Shown: one piece after another, positions 43,423-51,781 of the stretch
How positions within the stretch are numbered: position 1 is the first letter of the stretch
How the letters are laid out: each line of letters starts with the position of its first letter
Source: Paraburkholderia youngii
GTDB taxonomy: Bacteria > Pseudomonadota > Gammaproteobacteria > Burkholderiales > Burkholderiaceae
Direction of reading: 5' to 3'
Length of the DNA: 64,000 bases
Assembly: GCF_013366925.1 (NCBI RefSeq)
Contig: NZ_JAALDK010000001.1
Coordinates: 4,457,165 to 4,521,164, forward strand
Program-made: the position numbers and the translations under genes
Notes under the pieces: generated by a model
Databases searched by the model: none
What the model was told of the DNA's origin: nothing
Seen by the model: the letters and a program-made list of their open reading frames with translations, nothing else

Positions 43423-44205
43423 ATGAAGCGGTTGTTTTCGACGACGGTTCCGATGGCGGCCTTACTGGCCGCGGCCCTGATGCCGGCCGCGGCGTCGGCG
43501 GCCGACCTGAGTGCGGCGCAGATCGTGGAGCGCAACGTCGCTGCGCGCGGCGGTCTGAAGGCGTGGCACGCCGTCAACACGATAACGATGACAGGACAGA
43601 TCGACGTGGGCGGCACCAAACCAGTCAAGCTGCCGTTCACGATGACGATGAAGCGGCCGCACAAGAGCCGCTTTGAACTTCGTTTCGACAATCAGACCGC
43701 GTATCAGGTCTACGACGGTTCGCAAGGCTGGAAAGTCCGGCCGTTCCTCGGACGCAATGACGCCGAGCCTTATACGTCTGCCGAGGCGAAATCGGCCGCG
43801 AACACCGCCGATCTCGACGGCCCGCTGATCGACTACGCGAGCAAGGGCAGCCAGGTCGCGGTGCAGGGCATGGATACCGTGGAGGGCCACCGCGCCTACA
43901 GGCTCTTGCTGACGACGAAAGATCACACCGAGCGTCATGTGTGGATCGACGCGACGAACTTTCTCGAGCTGAAAATGGATGGCGACCCGCGCAAGCTCGA
44001 CGGGCGCATGCACAACGTCGCCGTCTACTTCCGCGATTACCACGCGGAAAACGGCCTGGTCGTGCCGCATACGCTCGAGACAATAGTCGCGGGCGTGAAG
44101 CAGACCCATCAGATGACGATTCAGCACGTGACGGTGAATCAAGCCGCCGACGATTCGCTGTTCGCCAAGCCGCAACTGGCCATGGTCAAGGTGCCGGCTC
44201 GCTAG
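43423..44205 (+). CDS. LolA-like periplasmic protein 1
   Basis: A 260-residue exported protein (signal peptide MKRLFSTTVPMAALLAAALM, cleaved after ASA) of the outer-membrane lipoprotein-sorting (LolA/LppX-like) superfamily. It begins with the ARGGLKAW region typical of the group and continues with strand-rich repeats (TMTMKRPHKSRFEL, YDGSQGWKVRPF, HVWIDATNFLELKM). Members bind lipid or lipoprotein acyl chains in the periplasm. It could help deliver the operon's surface proteins or protect a lipidated secretin. A paralogue follows immediately. Confidence 0.75.
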   Translation: MKRLFSTTVPMAALLAAALMPAAASAADLSAAQIVERNVAARGGLKAWHAVNTITMTGQIDVGGTKPVKLPFTMTMKRPHKSRFELRFDNQTAYQVYDGSQGWKVRPFLGRNDAEPYTSAEAKSAANTADLDGPLIDYASKGSQVAVQGMDTVEGHRAYRLLLTTKDHTERHVWIDATNFLELKMDGDPRKLDGRMHNVAVYFRDYHAENGLVVPHTLETIVAGVKQTHQMTIQHVTVNQAADDSLFAKPQLAMVKVPAR

Positions 44206-44231
44206 CGACGGCAGCACACCTGGAGAAGGTC

Positions 44232-45074
44232 ATGAAACGGATTGCCTGGTGGTGGGTGCTTGTGGCGATCGCCGCCGCGTTCGTGCTGGCGCAAATGCCG
44301 GCCGCGAGGTCGGACGACCGCCTTGGCACGGAGGAAATCGTCGCGAGGAACGCCGAGGCTCGCGGCGGCGCAGATGCCTGGCGCAAGATCATGTCGATGG
44401 AGTGGGTCGGGCACGTGGACAGTCCGAATGCGCCCACGTCGAATCTGCCGTTCATGCTCACGTTGAAACGTCCCGACCTTACTCGCTTCGAGGTCACGGC
44501 GGCCAATCAGATGATCGTGCACGTATTCGACGGCAAGGAAGGCTGGAAAGTGCGCCCGTCGGGAAGCGCCGGTCCGGATGTGCGCCCCTATACGAGCGAT
44601 GAAGTGAAGTTCGCGCGCGACGCGCAGGTCATCGACGGCCCGTTGCTCGATCACGCCGCGAAGGGCATCGACGTCGCACTCGAAGGCACCGACAAGATCG
44701 AAGGACGCGATACCTATCGTCTGTCGCTGCGCTTGCCCTCCGGTGCGACGCGCCACGTGTGGGTCGACGCGCAGAATTTCCTCGATGTGAAGTCCGACCG
44801 CGAGGCGCGCGGTCCTTCGGGCCAGCCCGCGATCGTCGAGGTGATGTATCGCGACTTCAGGGACGTGGATGGCGTGCGGATTCCGTTCGTCATCGAAAGC
44901 GGCCCGGTCGGGACGGATAGGAAAGACCGGCTGGTGATCGAGAAGGTCACGCTCAATCCGCCCCTCGACAGATTGACGTTCGCCAAACCTGTTTGGCAGG
45001 GGCGGCACGCTTCCGTCACCATCGGCGCCGATACCTCGCCGGCGAGCGGCTCGCCGGTCCGGCCGGTTCCTTAG
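44232..45074 (+). CDS. LolA-like periplasmic protein 2
   Basis: A 280-residue paralogue of the preceding protein with the same landmarks: signal anchor WWWVLVAIAAAFVLAQMPAA, ARGGADAWRKI, FDGKEGWKVRPS, HVWVDAQNFLDVKSD. ATG 44232 follows GGAGAAGG. The Pro/Ser-rich tail (PASGSPVRPVP) is absent from the first copy. Tandem duplication is apparent, and the pair may bind different cargo or form a heterodimer. Confidence 0.75.
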   Translation: MKRIAWWWVLVAIAAAFVLAQMPAARSDDRLGTEEIVARNAEARGGADAWRKIMSMEWVGHVDSPNAPTSNLPFMLTLKRPDLTRFEVTAANQMIVHVFDGKEGWKVRPSGSAGPDVRPYTSDEVKFARDAQVIDGPLLDHAAKGIDVALEGTDKIEGRDTYRLSLRLPSGATRHVWVDAQNFLDVKSDREARGPSGQPAIVEVMYRDFRDVDGVRIPFVIESGPVGTDRKDRLVIEKVTLNPPLDRLTFAKPVWQGRHASVTIGADTSPASGSPVRPVP

Positions 45075-45076
45075 TC

Positions 45077-46711
45077 ATGCGCCGCGCCGGGTTCTTTGGG
45101 GTAGCGGCCGCGCTTGCCGCGCTGCTGCTGGCCGGCGTGCAACAAGCGCGCGGCGCGCCTCCCATCGATGCCGGCGAGTCGATCTACCAGCGCGGCATTG
45201 CCGGCTCCGGTGAAGCGGTTCAAGCGAGCCACGATGGCGGCGTGCGCATGCAAGGCGCCGCCGTCGCATGCATGAATTGCCACCGGCGCAGCGGGCTCGG
45301 CGCGCGCGAAGGCAACAGCACCATTCCACCGATCAGCGGGCAGTATCTGTTCCACCCGCGGGTTCAGAATCCCGAGGAGCTGGAGATACCCTACGTCGAC
45401 GGCATGCGGGCCAATCGCGAGCCGTACACGGACGCGACGATCGCCCGTGCGATCCGCGAAGGCGTCGACTCCGAGGGCAAGCCACTCAGCAATCTGATGC
45501 CGCAGTTCGCGCTGAACGACGCGGACATGGCGGCGTTGATCGGCTATCTGAAGCGGCTCGACCGGCGCAGGGCGCCGGGCGTCACGGATACCGTGCTGCA
45601 CTTCGCGACGATCATCACACCGGACGCGGATCCGGTGAAACGGCGCGGCATGCTCGACGTGCTGGAACACTATTTCGCCGACAAGAACGCTTCGCCGCTC
45701 GGCGCAACGCCGCCGCTGCGCACCTCGCGCAAGATGATGTTCATGGTCAACCGACGCTGGGAGTTGCATGTGTGGGAACTGCACGGCCCACCCGAGACCT
45801 GGCACGAGCAGTTGAAGGCGTATCTGACGCAGCAACCCGTATTTGCGGTGTTGTCGGGAATCGGCGGCAAGAACTGGGCGCCCGTTCACGACTTCTGCGA
45901 GCAGGAAGCGGTGCCGTGCCTCTTTCCCAACGTCGACGTGCCAGTCGAGACCGACCAGGACTTTTACTCGATGTATTTCTCGAAGGGCGTTCTGCTCGAG
46001 GCCGGGCTGATCGCGAAGCGTATTCTCGACGCGAATAGCGGCTCACCGGCTGGCATGGTGAAGACCGTACGCCAGGTTTATCGCGCGGGCGACAGTGGCG
46101 AGGCGGCGGCGCTTGCGCTCGCGAGCGCACTGAAGGACCACGGCGTGAGCGTATCGAGCCACAGGCTCGCGCCGGGCGATAGCGTTGCCGAAGCGCTTCG
46201 CGGTGCGCGTGGAACAGATGCGCTGGTGCTGTGGCTGCGGCCACCTGATATCGCGGCGGTCGCAGGCAAGCCGCCCGCTTCGACTCAGGTCTTCGTGTCG
46301 GGACTGATGGGTGGCCTCGACCGCATACCCTTGCCGCAAAGGTGGCGTGACGCCGCGCGTATCGCCTATCCGGTCGACCTGCCCGAGGGACGACGTGTGC
46401 GTGTCGATTACGCGTTCGGCTGGTTCGCGATCAGGCATATTCAGGTCGTCGACGAGCGCGTTCAGGCGGATACCTATCTCGCGTGCGGGCTGCTCGCCGA
46501 GACCCTCAGTCACATGGTCGATGCGTTCGTCAGAGACTACCTGGTAGAACGCGTCGATGACATGCTCGACCATCGGATCCTGACGGGCTACTATCCGCGC
46601 CTGACGCTCGCGCCGGGTCAGCGCTTTGCCTCGAAGGGCGGTTATCTCGTTCGCTTTGCGCAACCCGAGGACACGCGTGTCGTTGCCGATAGCGCGTGGA
46701 TCGTGCCGTAG
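45077..46711 (+). CDS. Cytochrome c fused to a periplasmic-binding-like domain
   Basis: A 544-residue exported protein. The signal peptide is followed by a class I cytochrome c domain (about 30-180) with heme motif CMNCH and probable axial Met in NLMPQF. The rest (about 195-540) resembles type I periplasmic binding proteins such as branched-chain amino acid receptors (VFAVLSGIGGKNWAPVHDFC, LFPNVDVPVETDQDFYSMYF). Such fusions may couple ligand sensing or binding to electron transfer. As the last gene of the oxidase operon, it could accept electrons from the copper proteins. Start ATG lies 2 bases after the previous stop. Confidence 0.78.
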   Translation: MRRAGFFGVAAALAALLLAGVQQARGAPPIDAGESIYQRGIAGSGEAVQASHDGGVRMQGAAVACMNCHRRSGLGAREGNSTIPPISGQYLFHPRVQNPEELEIPYVDGMRANREPYTDATIARAIREGVDSEGKPLSNLMPQFALNDADMAALIGYLKRLDRRRAPGVTDTVLHFATIITPDADPVKRRGMLDVLEHYFADKNASPLGATPPLRTSRKMMFMVNRRWELHVWELHGPPETWHEQLKAYLTQQPVFAVLSGIGGKNWAPVHDFCEQEAVPCLFPNVDVPVETDQDFYSMYFSKGVLLEAGLIAKRILDANSGSPAGMVKTVRQVYRAGDSGEAAALALASALKDHGVSVSSHRLAPGDSVAEALRGARGTDALVLWLRPPDIAAVAGKPPASTQVFVSGLMGGLDRIPLPQRWRDAARIAYPVDLPEGRRVRVDYAFGWFAIRHIQVVDERVQADTYLACGLLAETLSHMVDAFVRDYLVERVDDMLDHRILTGYYPRLTLAPGQRFASKGGYLVRFAQPEDTRVVADSAWIVP

Positions 46712-46750
46712 CAGCCGGGCAGGGCGGCATGACAGCGCCGCCGGCGCGCA

Positions 46751-47368
46751 TCAGCCGCTGACCGTCAGCAGACGCCGGTAGCGGTCCAGCACGCGCGGCA
46801 CGTACTGACGCGTCTCGGGGATCGAAGGGATGCGATAGCCGGCCCGAATCACGGCGTTCTCGCCCGCGTTGTACGCGGCCAGCGCAAGTTCCATGTCGTC
46901 CTGGAAGAGATCGAGCAGGAAGCGTAGATAGCGCGCGCCTGCCAGCACGTTGTCGCGCGGATTGAACATGTTGCCGCCCGAAAAGCGCCGCGCGGTGTCG
47001 GGCATCAACTGCATGAGACCTTGTGCACCTTTGTCCGATACGGCATTCGGGTTGTAGCGCGACTCAACGTCGATCACCGCGCGCAGCAGTTCGGGCGCCA
47101 CGCGAAAGGTGCGGCTTGCTTCTTCGATCACGGCGCTGAATGTGCTGTTTGTACGTTTCGCACTTCGCTCGGGCGGCGGGTCTCCCGCGACGATCACGCG
47201 CAGTCCCGCCGTGCCCGGTGTGTTGGTCAGGACGATCGCACCTTGGCTGTCGACCGCGCCAAAGATGTCCGCATGCGCGAGCCCAGTTGATGTCATGCCG
47301 AGGGTCATCATGACCGCCCGAAGCGTACTCGCCGACAGCAAAGAAGAGCGCTTGCGCATGTTCGACAT
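46751..47368 (-). CDS. Lytic transglycosylase (SLT family)
   Basis: A 205-residue exported SLT-domain enzyme that cleaves peptidoglycan. The signal peptide ends at AHA. The catalytic Glu is in RAVIDVESRYNP, with the family motifs SDKGAQGLMQLMPDTA and ALAAYNAGENAV. It is convergent with the oxidase operon. Enzymes of this kind open the murein layer for assembly of envelope machines, so support of the secretin complex encoded at 57.9 kb is plausible. Confidence 0.9.
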   Translation of the reverse strand: MSNMRKRSSLLSASTLRAVMMTLGMTSTGLAHADIFGAVDSQGAIVLTNTPGTAGLRVIVAGDPPPERSAKRTNSTFSAVIEEASRTFRVAPELLRAVIDVESRYNPNAVSDKGAQGLMQLMPDTARRFSGGNMFNPRDNVLAGARYLRFLLDLFQDDMELALAAYNAGENAVIRAGYRIPSIPETRQYVPRVLDRYRRLLTVSG

Positions 47369-47829
47369 CCCTCCGCGTCGTCATTGTGAGTCGCGCAAAA
47401 GGACCTGAGCAATGGGGCACCCTCCTACTTTTGGAGGTGCGCCGAGTAGGGTATTTTCTGATTTGCAGAAATGTTACGTTTGTAACGAATCGTGAGATCC
47501 GCCTGGTTTGGCTACTGTTCGTCATTCGCTTCAAGGAAGGAAAATAGTTCCGATAGGGGCGGATGACGTAGTTTGTACTGCCTCGCATTCGCGAAACACA
47601 GGAAGGACGCACTTTATTCCCATTTTTACCAAAATCAGTTTTTCCGTCGAACGTATCAGTTTTGAAACGTTTTTCGCCGATTTAATTAATCAAACTAAAA
47701 GTCACGTCGTGCTTCCCGAATCTGGAAAAGGTCCTGGACCAGATGGCGCGAACCTTGCACAGCAAGGCCGAGCGGGCAATCGGATGTGGTCAAAAAATAT
47801 GTTAAGTCAAGGTAAGGATAGGTTAATTT

Positions 47830-47866
47830 ATTAGAAAGAAATATCCAATCAATTAGAAAGAAATAT
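47830..47866 (+). repeat. Two direct repeats ATTAGAAAGAAATAT, 22 bp apart
   Basis: Identical 15-mers at 47830-47844 and 47852-47866. A spacing of 22 bp puts them on the same face of the helix, two turns apart, as expected for tandem regulator sites or an UP-like element of the regulator promoter. Confidence 0.5.
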
Positions 47867-47900
47867 TTGAAAGAAGAAAATCGTCCTGCCACAGGCGCTT

Positions 47901-47920
47901 ACGGTTGATCAATCAACCGT
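47901..47920. promoter_or_regulatory. Inverted repeat ACGGTTGAT-CA-ATCAACCGT
   Basis: Perfect 9-bp arms separated by two bases, 26 bases before the GTG start. The two-base spacer is too short for a stable RNA loop, so a DNA operator for a dimeric protein is more likely than an RNA hairpin. Autoregulation by the response regulator is one option. Confidence 0.55.
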
Positions 47921-47946
47921 CCATGCTCTAACGAGGAGTGGGGATC

Positions 47947-48735
47947 GTGAATACCAAATATCGCGTCCTGGTCAGCGAGGATCATGATCTGCTGCGAAAA
48001 GGATTGTGCTCGATGCTGTCAGCACAAGGCGAATTTCCTGTTGTCGGAGAGGCGACGGACGGCAAGCAAGCCTGCCAGTTCGCCATGGCGCTCAATCCTG
48101 ATCTGATCCTGATGGATCTGTCGATGCGCGGCATGAACGGCATCGACGCGAGCGCGGCGATCAAGCGCCGTTCGCCTCACGTGCGTATCCTGGCGCTCAC
48201 CGTGCATCAAAACGAAGAGTACGTGCGTGAAGCGCTGCGTGCGGGCGTCGACGGTTATGTGCTGAAAGATGTTTCGTTCGACGAACTGATTGTTGCGATG
48301 CGCGCGGTGATGCAGGGAAAAAAGCATCTGAGCGCCGATGTGTACGGCTACATGGTCGACTCTTTCATTACCGGCCGCGAAGCAGTGGCGCCGAAGAACG
48401 CGTGGGACATTCTCACGGCGCGCGAGCGCAGTGTGCTGAAGCTGATTGCTGAAGGGCGTACCAACCGGCAGGTCGGAGAATATCTAAACCTCAGCCCGAA
48501 GACGATCGAGAAGTATCGGGCGAGCGTGATGCACAAGCTCGCCATCGAGAATCTGACGGAACTCGTGCTGGTCGCGATCAGCATGGGGCTGTTGACCTCG
48601 CTCGCGACCAAATGCGCGGAACGCGATTCCGACAAGCCAGTCCAGCCGCCGGTTGCGCATCCGGAGCCGCCAGCGGCCCCCGGCGATGTCGAGGAACTGC
48701 CAGCGTCGAGGCTCAGTGGACCAGCAGCCGGATGA
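47947..48735 (+). CDS. NarL/LuxR-type response regulator
   Basis: A 262-residue regulator. The receiver has the phospho-Asp in LILMDLSMRGM and Lys in GYVLKDVSF; the HTH is ILTARERSVLKLIAEGRTNR, QVGEYLNLSPKTIEKYRAS. A Pro-rich tail of about 40 residues follows. GTG 47947 is chosen because GAGGAG sits 8 bases upstream; the frame also has a GTG at 47938 inside that site. It is convergent with the histidine kinase at 48769 and closely related to the regulator at 50956, so both may be partners of that kinase. Likely targets are the oxidase and secretion operons. Confidence 0.88.
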   Translation: MNTKYRVLVSEDHDLLRKGLCSMLSAQGEFPVVGEATDGKQACQFAMALNPDLILMDLSMRGMNGIDASAAIKRRSPHVRILALTVHQNEEYVREALRAGVDGYVLKDVSFDELIVAMRAVMQGKKHLSADVYGYMVDSFITGREAVAPKNAWDILTARERSVLKLIAEGRTNRQVGEYLNLSPKTIEKYRASVMHKLAIENLTELVLVAISMGLLTSLATKCAERDSDKPVQPPVAHPEPPAAPGDVEELPASRLSGPAAG

Positions 48736-48768
48736 GGGCAGCGCGCATGGGCGAGCCGGCGGTGTCCG

Positions 48769-49920
48769 TCAAAGCGTCCAACTCGCCGATACGAGTGTGC
48801 CGATGGCGTCGGAAGAGTGGATCGAGAGAAAGCCCCCCTGCGATTCGACACGGTGTTGCATGCCGGCGAGGCCGAGGCCCATCGAACCGATGTCTTCAGG
48901 TGACAGGGGGCGCGTATCGTAGCCGGTGCCGTTGTCCTGAACGGTGAGCAGCAGACCGGTGTCGATCCGTTGCAGGGTGAGCCGGATCTCGGTTGCCGCT
49001 GCGTGCTTGACGATGTTATTGAGCGCTTCCTGAGCGAGGCGGAAAATGTCCGCCTTCAGGTAGTCGGGCACATCGCGGTCGTCGACGTCGCAGCGGAAGT
49101 TCACCGCCAGGCCTTCGGCACTGCGCTCGACGCGCCGGCACAGCGTGCTCAACGCGACGGCGAGACCCAGCCGGTCGAGTGCTAGCGGACGAAGTTCGCC
49201 GCAAATCTGTCGCATCTCGCCGATCGCCTCGCGCACTTGCAGGACGGTGGCGTCGAGCTTTTGCGCGGCGTCTTCGGCTTGTCCGCGACGCAGGCGCATG
49301 CGCGAGTCCTCGACCATCAGCTTGATCAGCGTGAGCGCCTGGCCTAGACCGTCGTGCAGTTCGGCGGCGAGGCGTTGACGCTCGCGTTGCTGACCGATCA
49401 TCAGATACTTCAGCCGATCGCGGGCCGCCGCTTTGGGGAGATGGACGCCAGGCGCAAGCGAGGCATCGGCTGCAAGGGGTTCCTCGAAGAGCATCAGTTG
49501 CGCGGCTTGCCCATCGGGCGGTTTCTGCTGCGCCTCGTCGGACGCGATCGGTTGGCGGTGCAGTAACAGCAAGGTGGGACGGCCATTGCGCAAGGTCAGC
49601 ATCGTGGTGACCGGAGCAAACTCGTGAGCGGGATCGACCGATAGCTGGGCGGCGAGCGATGCGCGTTCGCCCTCGGGCGCCATGTCCAGCAGCGAGCGGC
49701 CGACGAGTTCGCCGTTCGCGTATCCGAGCAACGCTGCGGCGCTGCGGTTCACCGACAGGAACGCGCCATGCGCCGACAGGATCGCAAGCGCGGCGCCGCG
49801 CGCGTCAGTGACGTTGTCCAGTCGCGTTTCGTCGAGTCGCGCCGCGATCCCAAGCTTGCGCATCGCATCGACAAGGTCGCGCAACCTCAGTTGCCGTGCA
49901 GCGGGCGGAGGTGCCTGCAT
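48769..49920 (-). CDS. PAS-domain sensor histidine kinase (NarX/DegS-like)
   Basis: A 383-residue kinase without obvious membrane segments. A PAS domain (about 20-100; ILSAHGAFLSVNRSAAALLGY) is followed by a HisKA_3 dimerisation domain with the phospho-His in RLAAELHDGLGQ and a C-terminal ATPase with N-box AQEALNNIVKHA and G-boxes DNGTGYD and GLGLAGMQHR. As a soluble PAS kinase it may sense redox state or a small ligand. It lies between two NarL-type regulators, its probable substrates. A perfect inverted repeat lies just before its start. Confidence 0.88.
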   Translation of the reverse strand: MQAPPPAARQLRLRDLVDAMRKLGIAARLDETRLDNVTDARGAALAILSAHGAFLSVNRSAAALLGYANGELVGRSLLDMAPEGERASLAAQLSVDPAHEFAPVTTMLTLRNGRPTLLLLHRQPIASDEAQQKPPDGQAAQLMLFEEPLAADASLAPGVHLPKAAARDRLKYLMIGQQRERQRLAAELHDGLGQALTLIKLMVEDSRMRLRRGQAEDAAQKLDATVLQVREAIGEMRQICGELRPLALDRLGLAVALSTLCRRVERSAEGLAVNFRCDVDDRDVPDYLKADIFRLAQEALNNIVKHAAATEIRLTLQRIDTGLLLTVQDNGTGYDTRPLSPEDIGSMGLGLAGMQHRVESQGGFLSIHSSDAIGTLVSASWTL

Positions 49921-49940
49921 GGGATCTCCCCAGCGAGTTT

Positions 49941-49959
49941 GCTTAAGGAAACCTTAAGC
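49941..49959. promoter_or_regulatory. Inverted repeat GCTTAAGG-AAA-CCTTAAGC
   Basis: Perfect 8-bp arms around three bases, 21 bases upstream of the kinase start codon in the divergent region shared with the SCO gene. Probably an operator overlapping the kinase promoter or leader. Confidence 0.5.
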
Positions 49960-50062
49960 ATTGGTTATGAATTGTAGGTCCGCGCACGTCGCTCTGCCAA
50001 CGGGACAACTACGCACGTCACGCGGGGGACACTCCGCTTTATGCGGGGTGGATGTTACCGCT

Positions 50063-50079
50063 GGTAGACGTACCCTACC
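50063..50079. promoter_or_regulatory. GGTAG-N7-CTACC dyad upstream of the SCO gene
   Basis: GGTAG (50063-50067) and CTACC (50075-50079) flank seven bases and overlap a CCCTAC word at 50073. The N7 spacing matches the dyad before the oxidase operon (31421), although the arm order is reversed. A shared response-regulator site is possible. Confidence 0.35.
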
Positions 50080-50204
50080 GCGCTTTGGGGGACTTTATCC
50101 AATGACGTGCGCGGGCGATTTCATGAGACTGAATTGAACGGCCGGGTGCGTCGCTGTGCTTCTTGCATCGCGCCATTGCCGTCCCATTGTCTCAGGAGAC
50201 CCCG

Positions 50205-50927
50205 ATGAAGACGAACCGCACATGGATGATCGGCGCGCTCGTGCTGACCGGCGCAGGGCTGACAGGCGTCGGAGCCGTGGCCGCGACTGCCGAAGACGTC
50301 GCCGATGGCGCCGCGATCGAGGTGCAACATCATCAGGCGACGGACATGCAGCCGGCGCCTGCCGGGAAGATGGCCCATGAGATGGCCCACGACACCGCGA
50401 TGCAAATGCATCATCACCATGACATGACCACGGGCACAGTGCGCTCGAGTGTGCAATACACACTGCCCGCGGTGACGCTGGTTCGCGACGACGGCAAAGC
50501 TGTTTCGCTCCTCGACGAGCTGAACGACGGCCGTCCGGTCATCCTGACGTTCATCTACACGAGTTGCACGACGATATGCCCAATGGTCAGTCAAACCTTC
50601 GAGGAATTGCAAGCGAGGCTCGGCGCCGACCGTGACAAGGTTCATCTCGTGTCGATCTCGATCGATCCCGAAGAGGACACGACAGCCCGCCTGAAGGCCT
50701 ACGCCGCCCGCTTCGATGCCGGCCCCGAGTGGCAGCACTACACCGGCACCGTCGAGGCTAGTATCGCGGCTCAACGCGCGTTCAACGTCTATCGTGGCGA
50801 CAAGATGAATCACACCGCCGTGGTCTTTTTCCGCGCGGCACCCGGCAAGCCGTGGCTGCGTCTGGACGGTCTCGCAACGCCGGCCGAACTGCTGAGTGCT
50901 TACCACGACGTCGTCGCCTCGAACTAG
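50205..50927 (+). CDS. SCO1/SenC-family copper chaperone with a His/Met-rich linker
   Basis: A 240-residue membrane-anchored or exported thioredoxin-fold protein. After an N-terminal hydrophobic segment (MIGALVLTGAGLTGVGAVAA) comes a linker rich in His and Met (HEMAHDTAMQMHHHHDM), then the SCO domain with the copper motif TSCTTICPM (CxxxC) and the distal His in NHTAVVFF. SCO proteins deliver copper to cuproenzymes, classically cytochrome oxidase CuA. Here the neighbouring multicopper proteins are the likely recipients. ATG 50205 follows AGGAG. Confidence 0.88.
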   Translation: MKTNRTWMIGALVLTGAGLTGVGAVAATAEDVADGAAIEVQHHQATDMQPAPAGKMAHEMAHDTAMQMHHHHDMTTGTVRSSVQYTLPAVTLVRDDGKAVSLLDELNDGRPVILTFIYTSCTTICPMVSQTFEELQARLGADRDKVHLVSISIDPEEDTTARLKAYAARFDAGPEWQHYTGTVEASIAAQRAFNVYRGDKMNHTAVVFFRAAPGKPWLRLDGLATPAELLSAYHDVVASN

Positions 50928-50955
50928 TCATGGGGGGCCGCCGGGAGCGAGCAAA

Positions 50956-51645
50956 GTGGCGACGACTTATCACGTACTGATCGCCGAGGATCAGCATCTG
51001 TTGCGCGGCGGTCTCCGTACGATGGTGTCCTCCCTGCCTGACTACACCGTCGCGGGCGAGGCGACCGACGGTATCAACGCGTGCAGTCTCGCCTGGGCCA
51101 TCCGGCCCGATCTGATCCTGATGGATCTCTCGATGCCTGGCATGAGCGGCATCGAGGCCATTGCCGTGATCAAGTATCGGATACCGCAGGTGCGGATCAT
51201 CGCGCTGACGATCCACAGCAGCGACGAGCACGTGCAGGAGGCGTTCGCGGCGGGCGCCGATGGCTACGTGATCAAGGACGCCTCGTTCGAAGAACTCGTC
51301 GGCGAAATGCGCCTCGTGATGGAGGGCAAACGCAACCCCGCGTTCGAACAGCATGCCGGGAACGGCGTATCGTGCGATCCGCTGCCAGGCGTTTCGCGCC
51401 ATGCGCAGCTATGGCACACCTTGACCACTCGCGAACGCGCGGTGCTGAGGCTTGTCGCGGAAGGCTGCACCAATCGGCAGGTCGGCGAGTATCTGCAACT
51501 CAGCCCGAAGACCATCGAAAAGCACCGCGCGAGCCTGATGCGCAAGCTCGACGTGACGAACGTCACCGGCCTCGTGCTGATCGCGCTCGACATGGGTGTG
51601 CTGCCGTTGTCGAAACCGGCACGCGCGCTCGATCGCTTCCTGTGA
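50956..51645 (+). CDS. NarL/LuxR-type response regulator (paralogue)
   Basis: A 229-residue regulator with receiver (phospho-Asp in LILMDLSMPGM, Lys in GYVIKDASF) and HTH (LTTRERAVLRLVAEGCTNRQ, VGEYLQLSPKTIEKHRAS). It is nearly superimposable on the regulator at 47947 but lacks its Pro-rich tail. GTG 50956 follows GGGAG by 8 bases. It starts 28 bases after the SCO gene and precedes the secretion operon by 136 bases, so it may regulate that operon directly. Confidence 0.87.
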   Translation: MATTYHVLIAEDQHLLRGGLRTMVSSLPDYTVAGEATDGINACSLAWAIRPDLILMDLSMPGMSGIEAIAVIKYRIPQVRIIALTIHSSDEHVQEAFAAGADGYVIKDASFEELVGEMRLVMEGKRNPAFEQHAGNGVSCDPLPGVSRHAQLWHTLTTRERAVLRLVAEGCTNRQVGEYLQLSPKTIEKHRASLMRKLDVTNVTGLVLIALDMGVLPLSKPARALDRFL

Positions 51646-51692
51646 ACGACGCGGGAACTGGAGGGTCTTTACCCATCCCTTTGGTCTGGTCT

Positions 51693-51698
51693 CCCTAC
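51693..51698 (+). promoter_or_regulatory. CCCTAC motif before the secretion operon
   Basis: A single CCCTAC word, 84 bases before the gspG start, in the only gap long enough for a promoter of the secretion operon. The evidence is weak alone; it is listed because the same word occurs before the oxidase and SCO genes. Confidence 0.22.
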
Positions 51699-51781
51699 TT
51701 CTTGCCGGTGTCCACCTGAACAAGAATGGGCAAAACGGCTCTGGTGTCATCGGGCCGGTGGGTCGACAGAAAGGGGGCACC

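Larger units (their letters stand above)
47369..47946. other. AT-rich control region of the response regulator
   Basis: This 578-base gap contains no gene. It is much richer in AT than the flanking genes, especially 47590-47880. It carries a GTAGGG motif (47446-47451) and a CCTCC-N7-GGAGG dyad near 47421 on the transglycosylase side, two 15-bp direct repeats (47830, 47852) and a 9-bp-arm inverted repeat (47901-47920) just before the regulator start. Confidence 0.55.
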
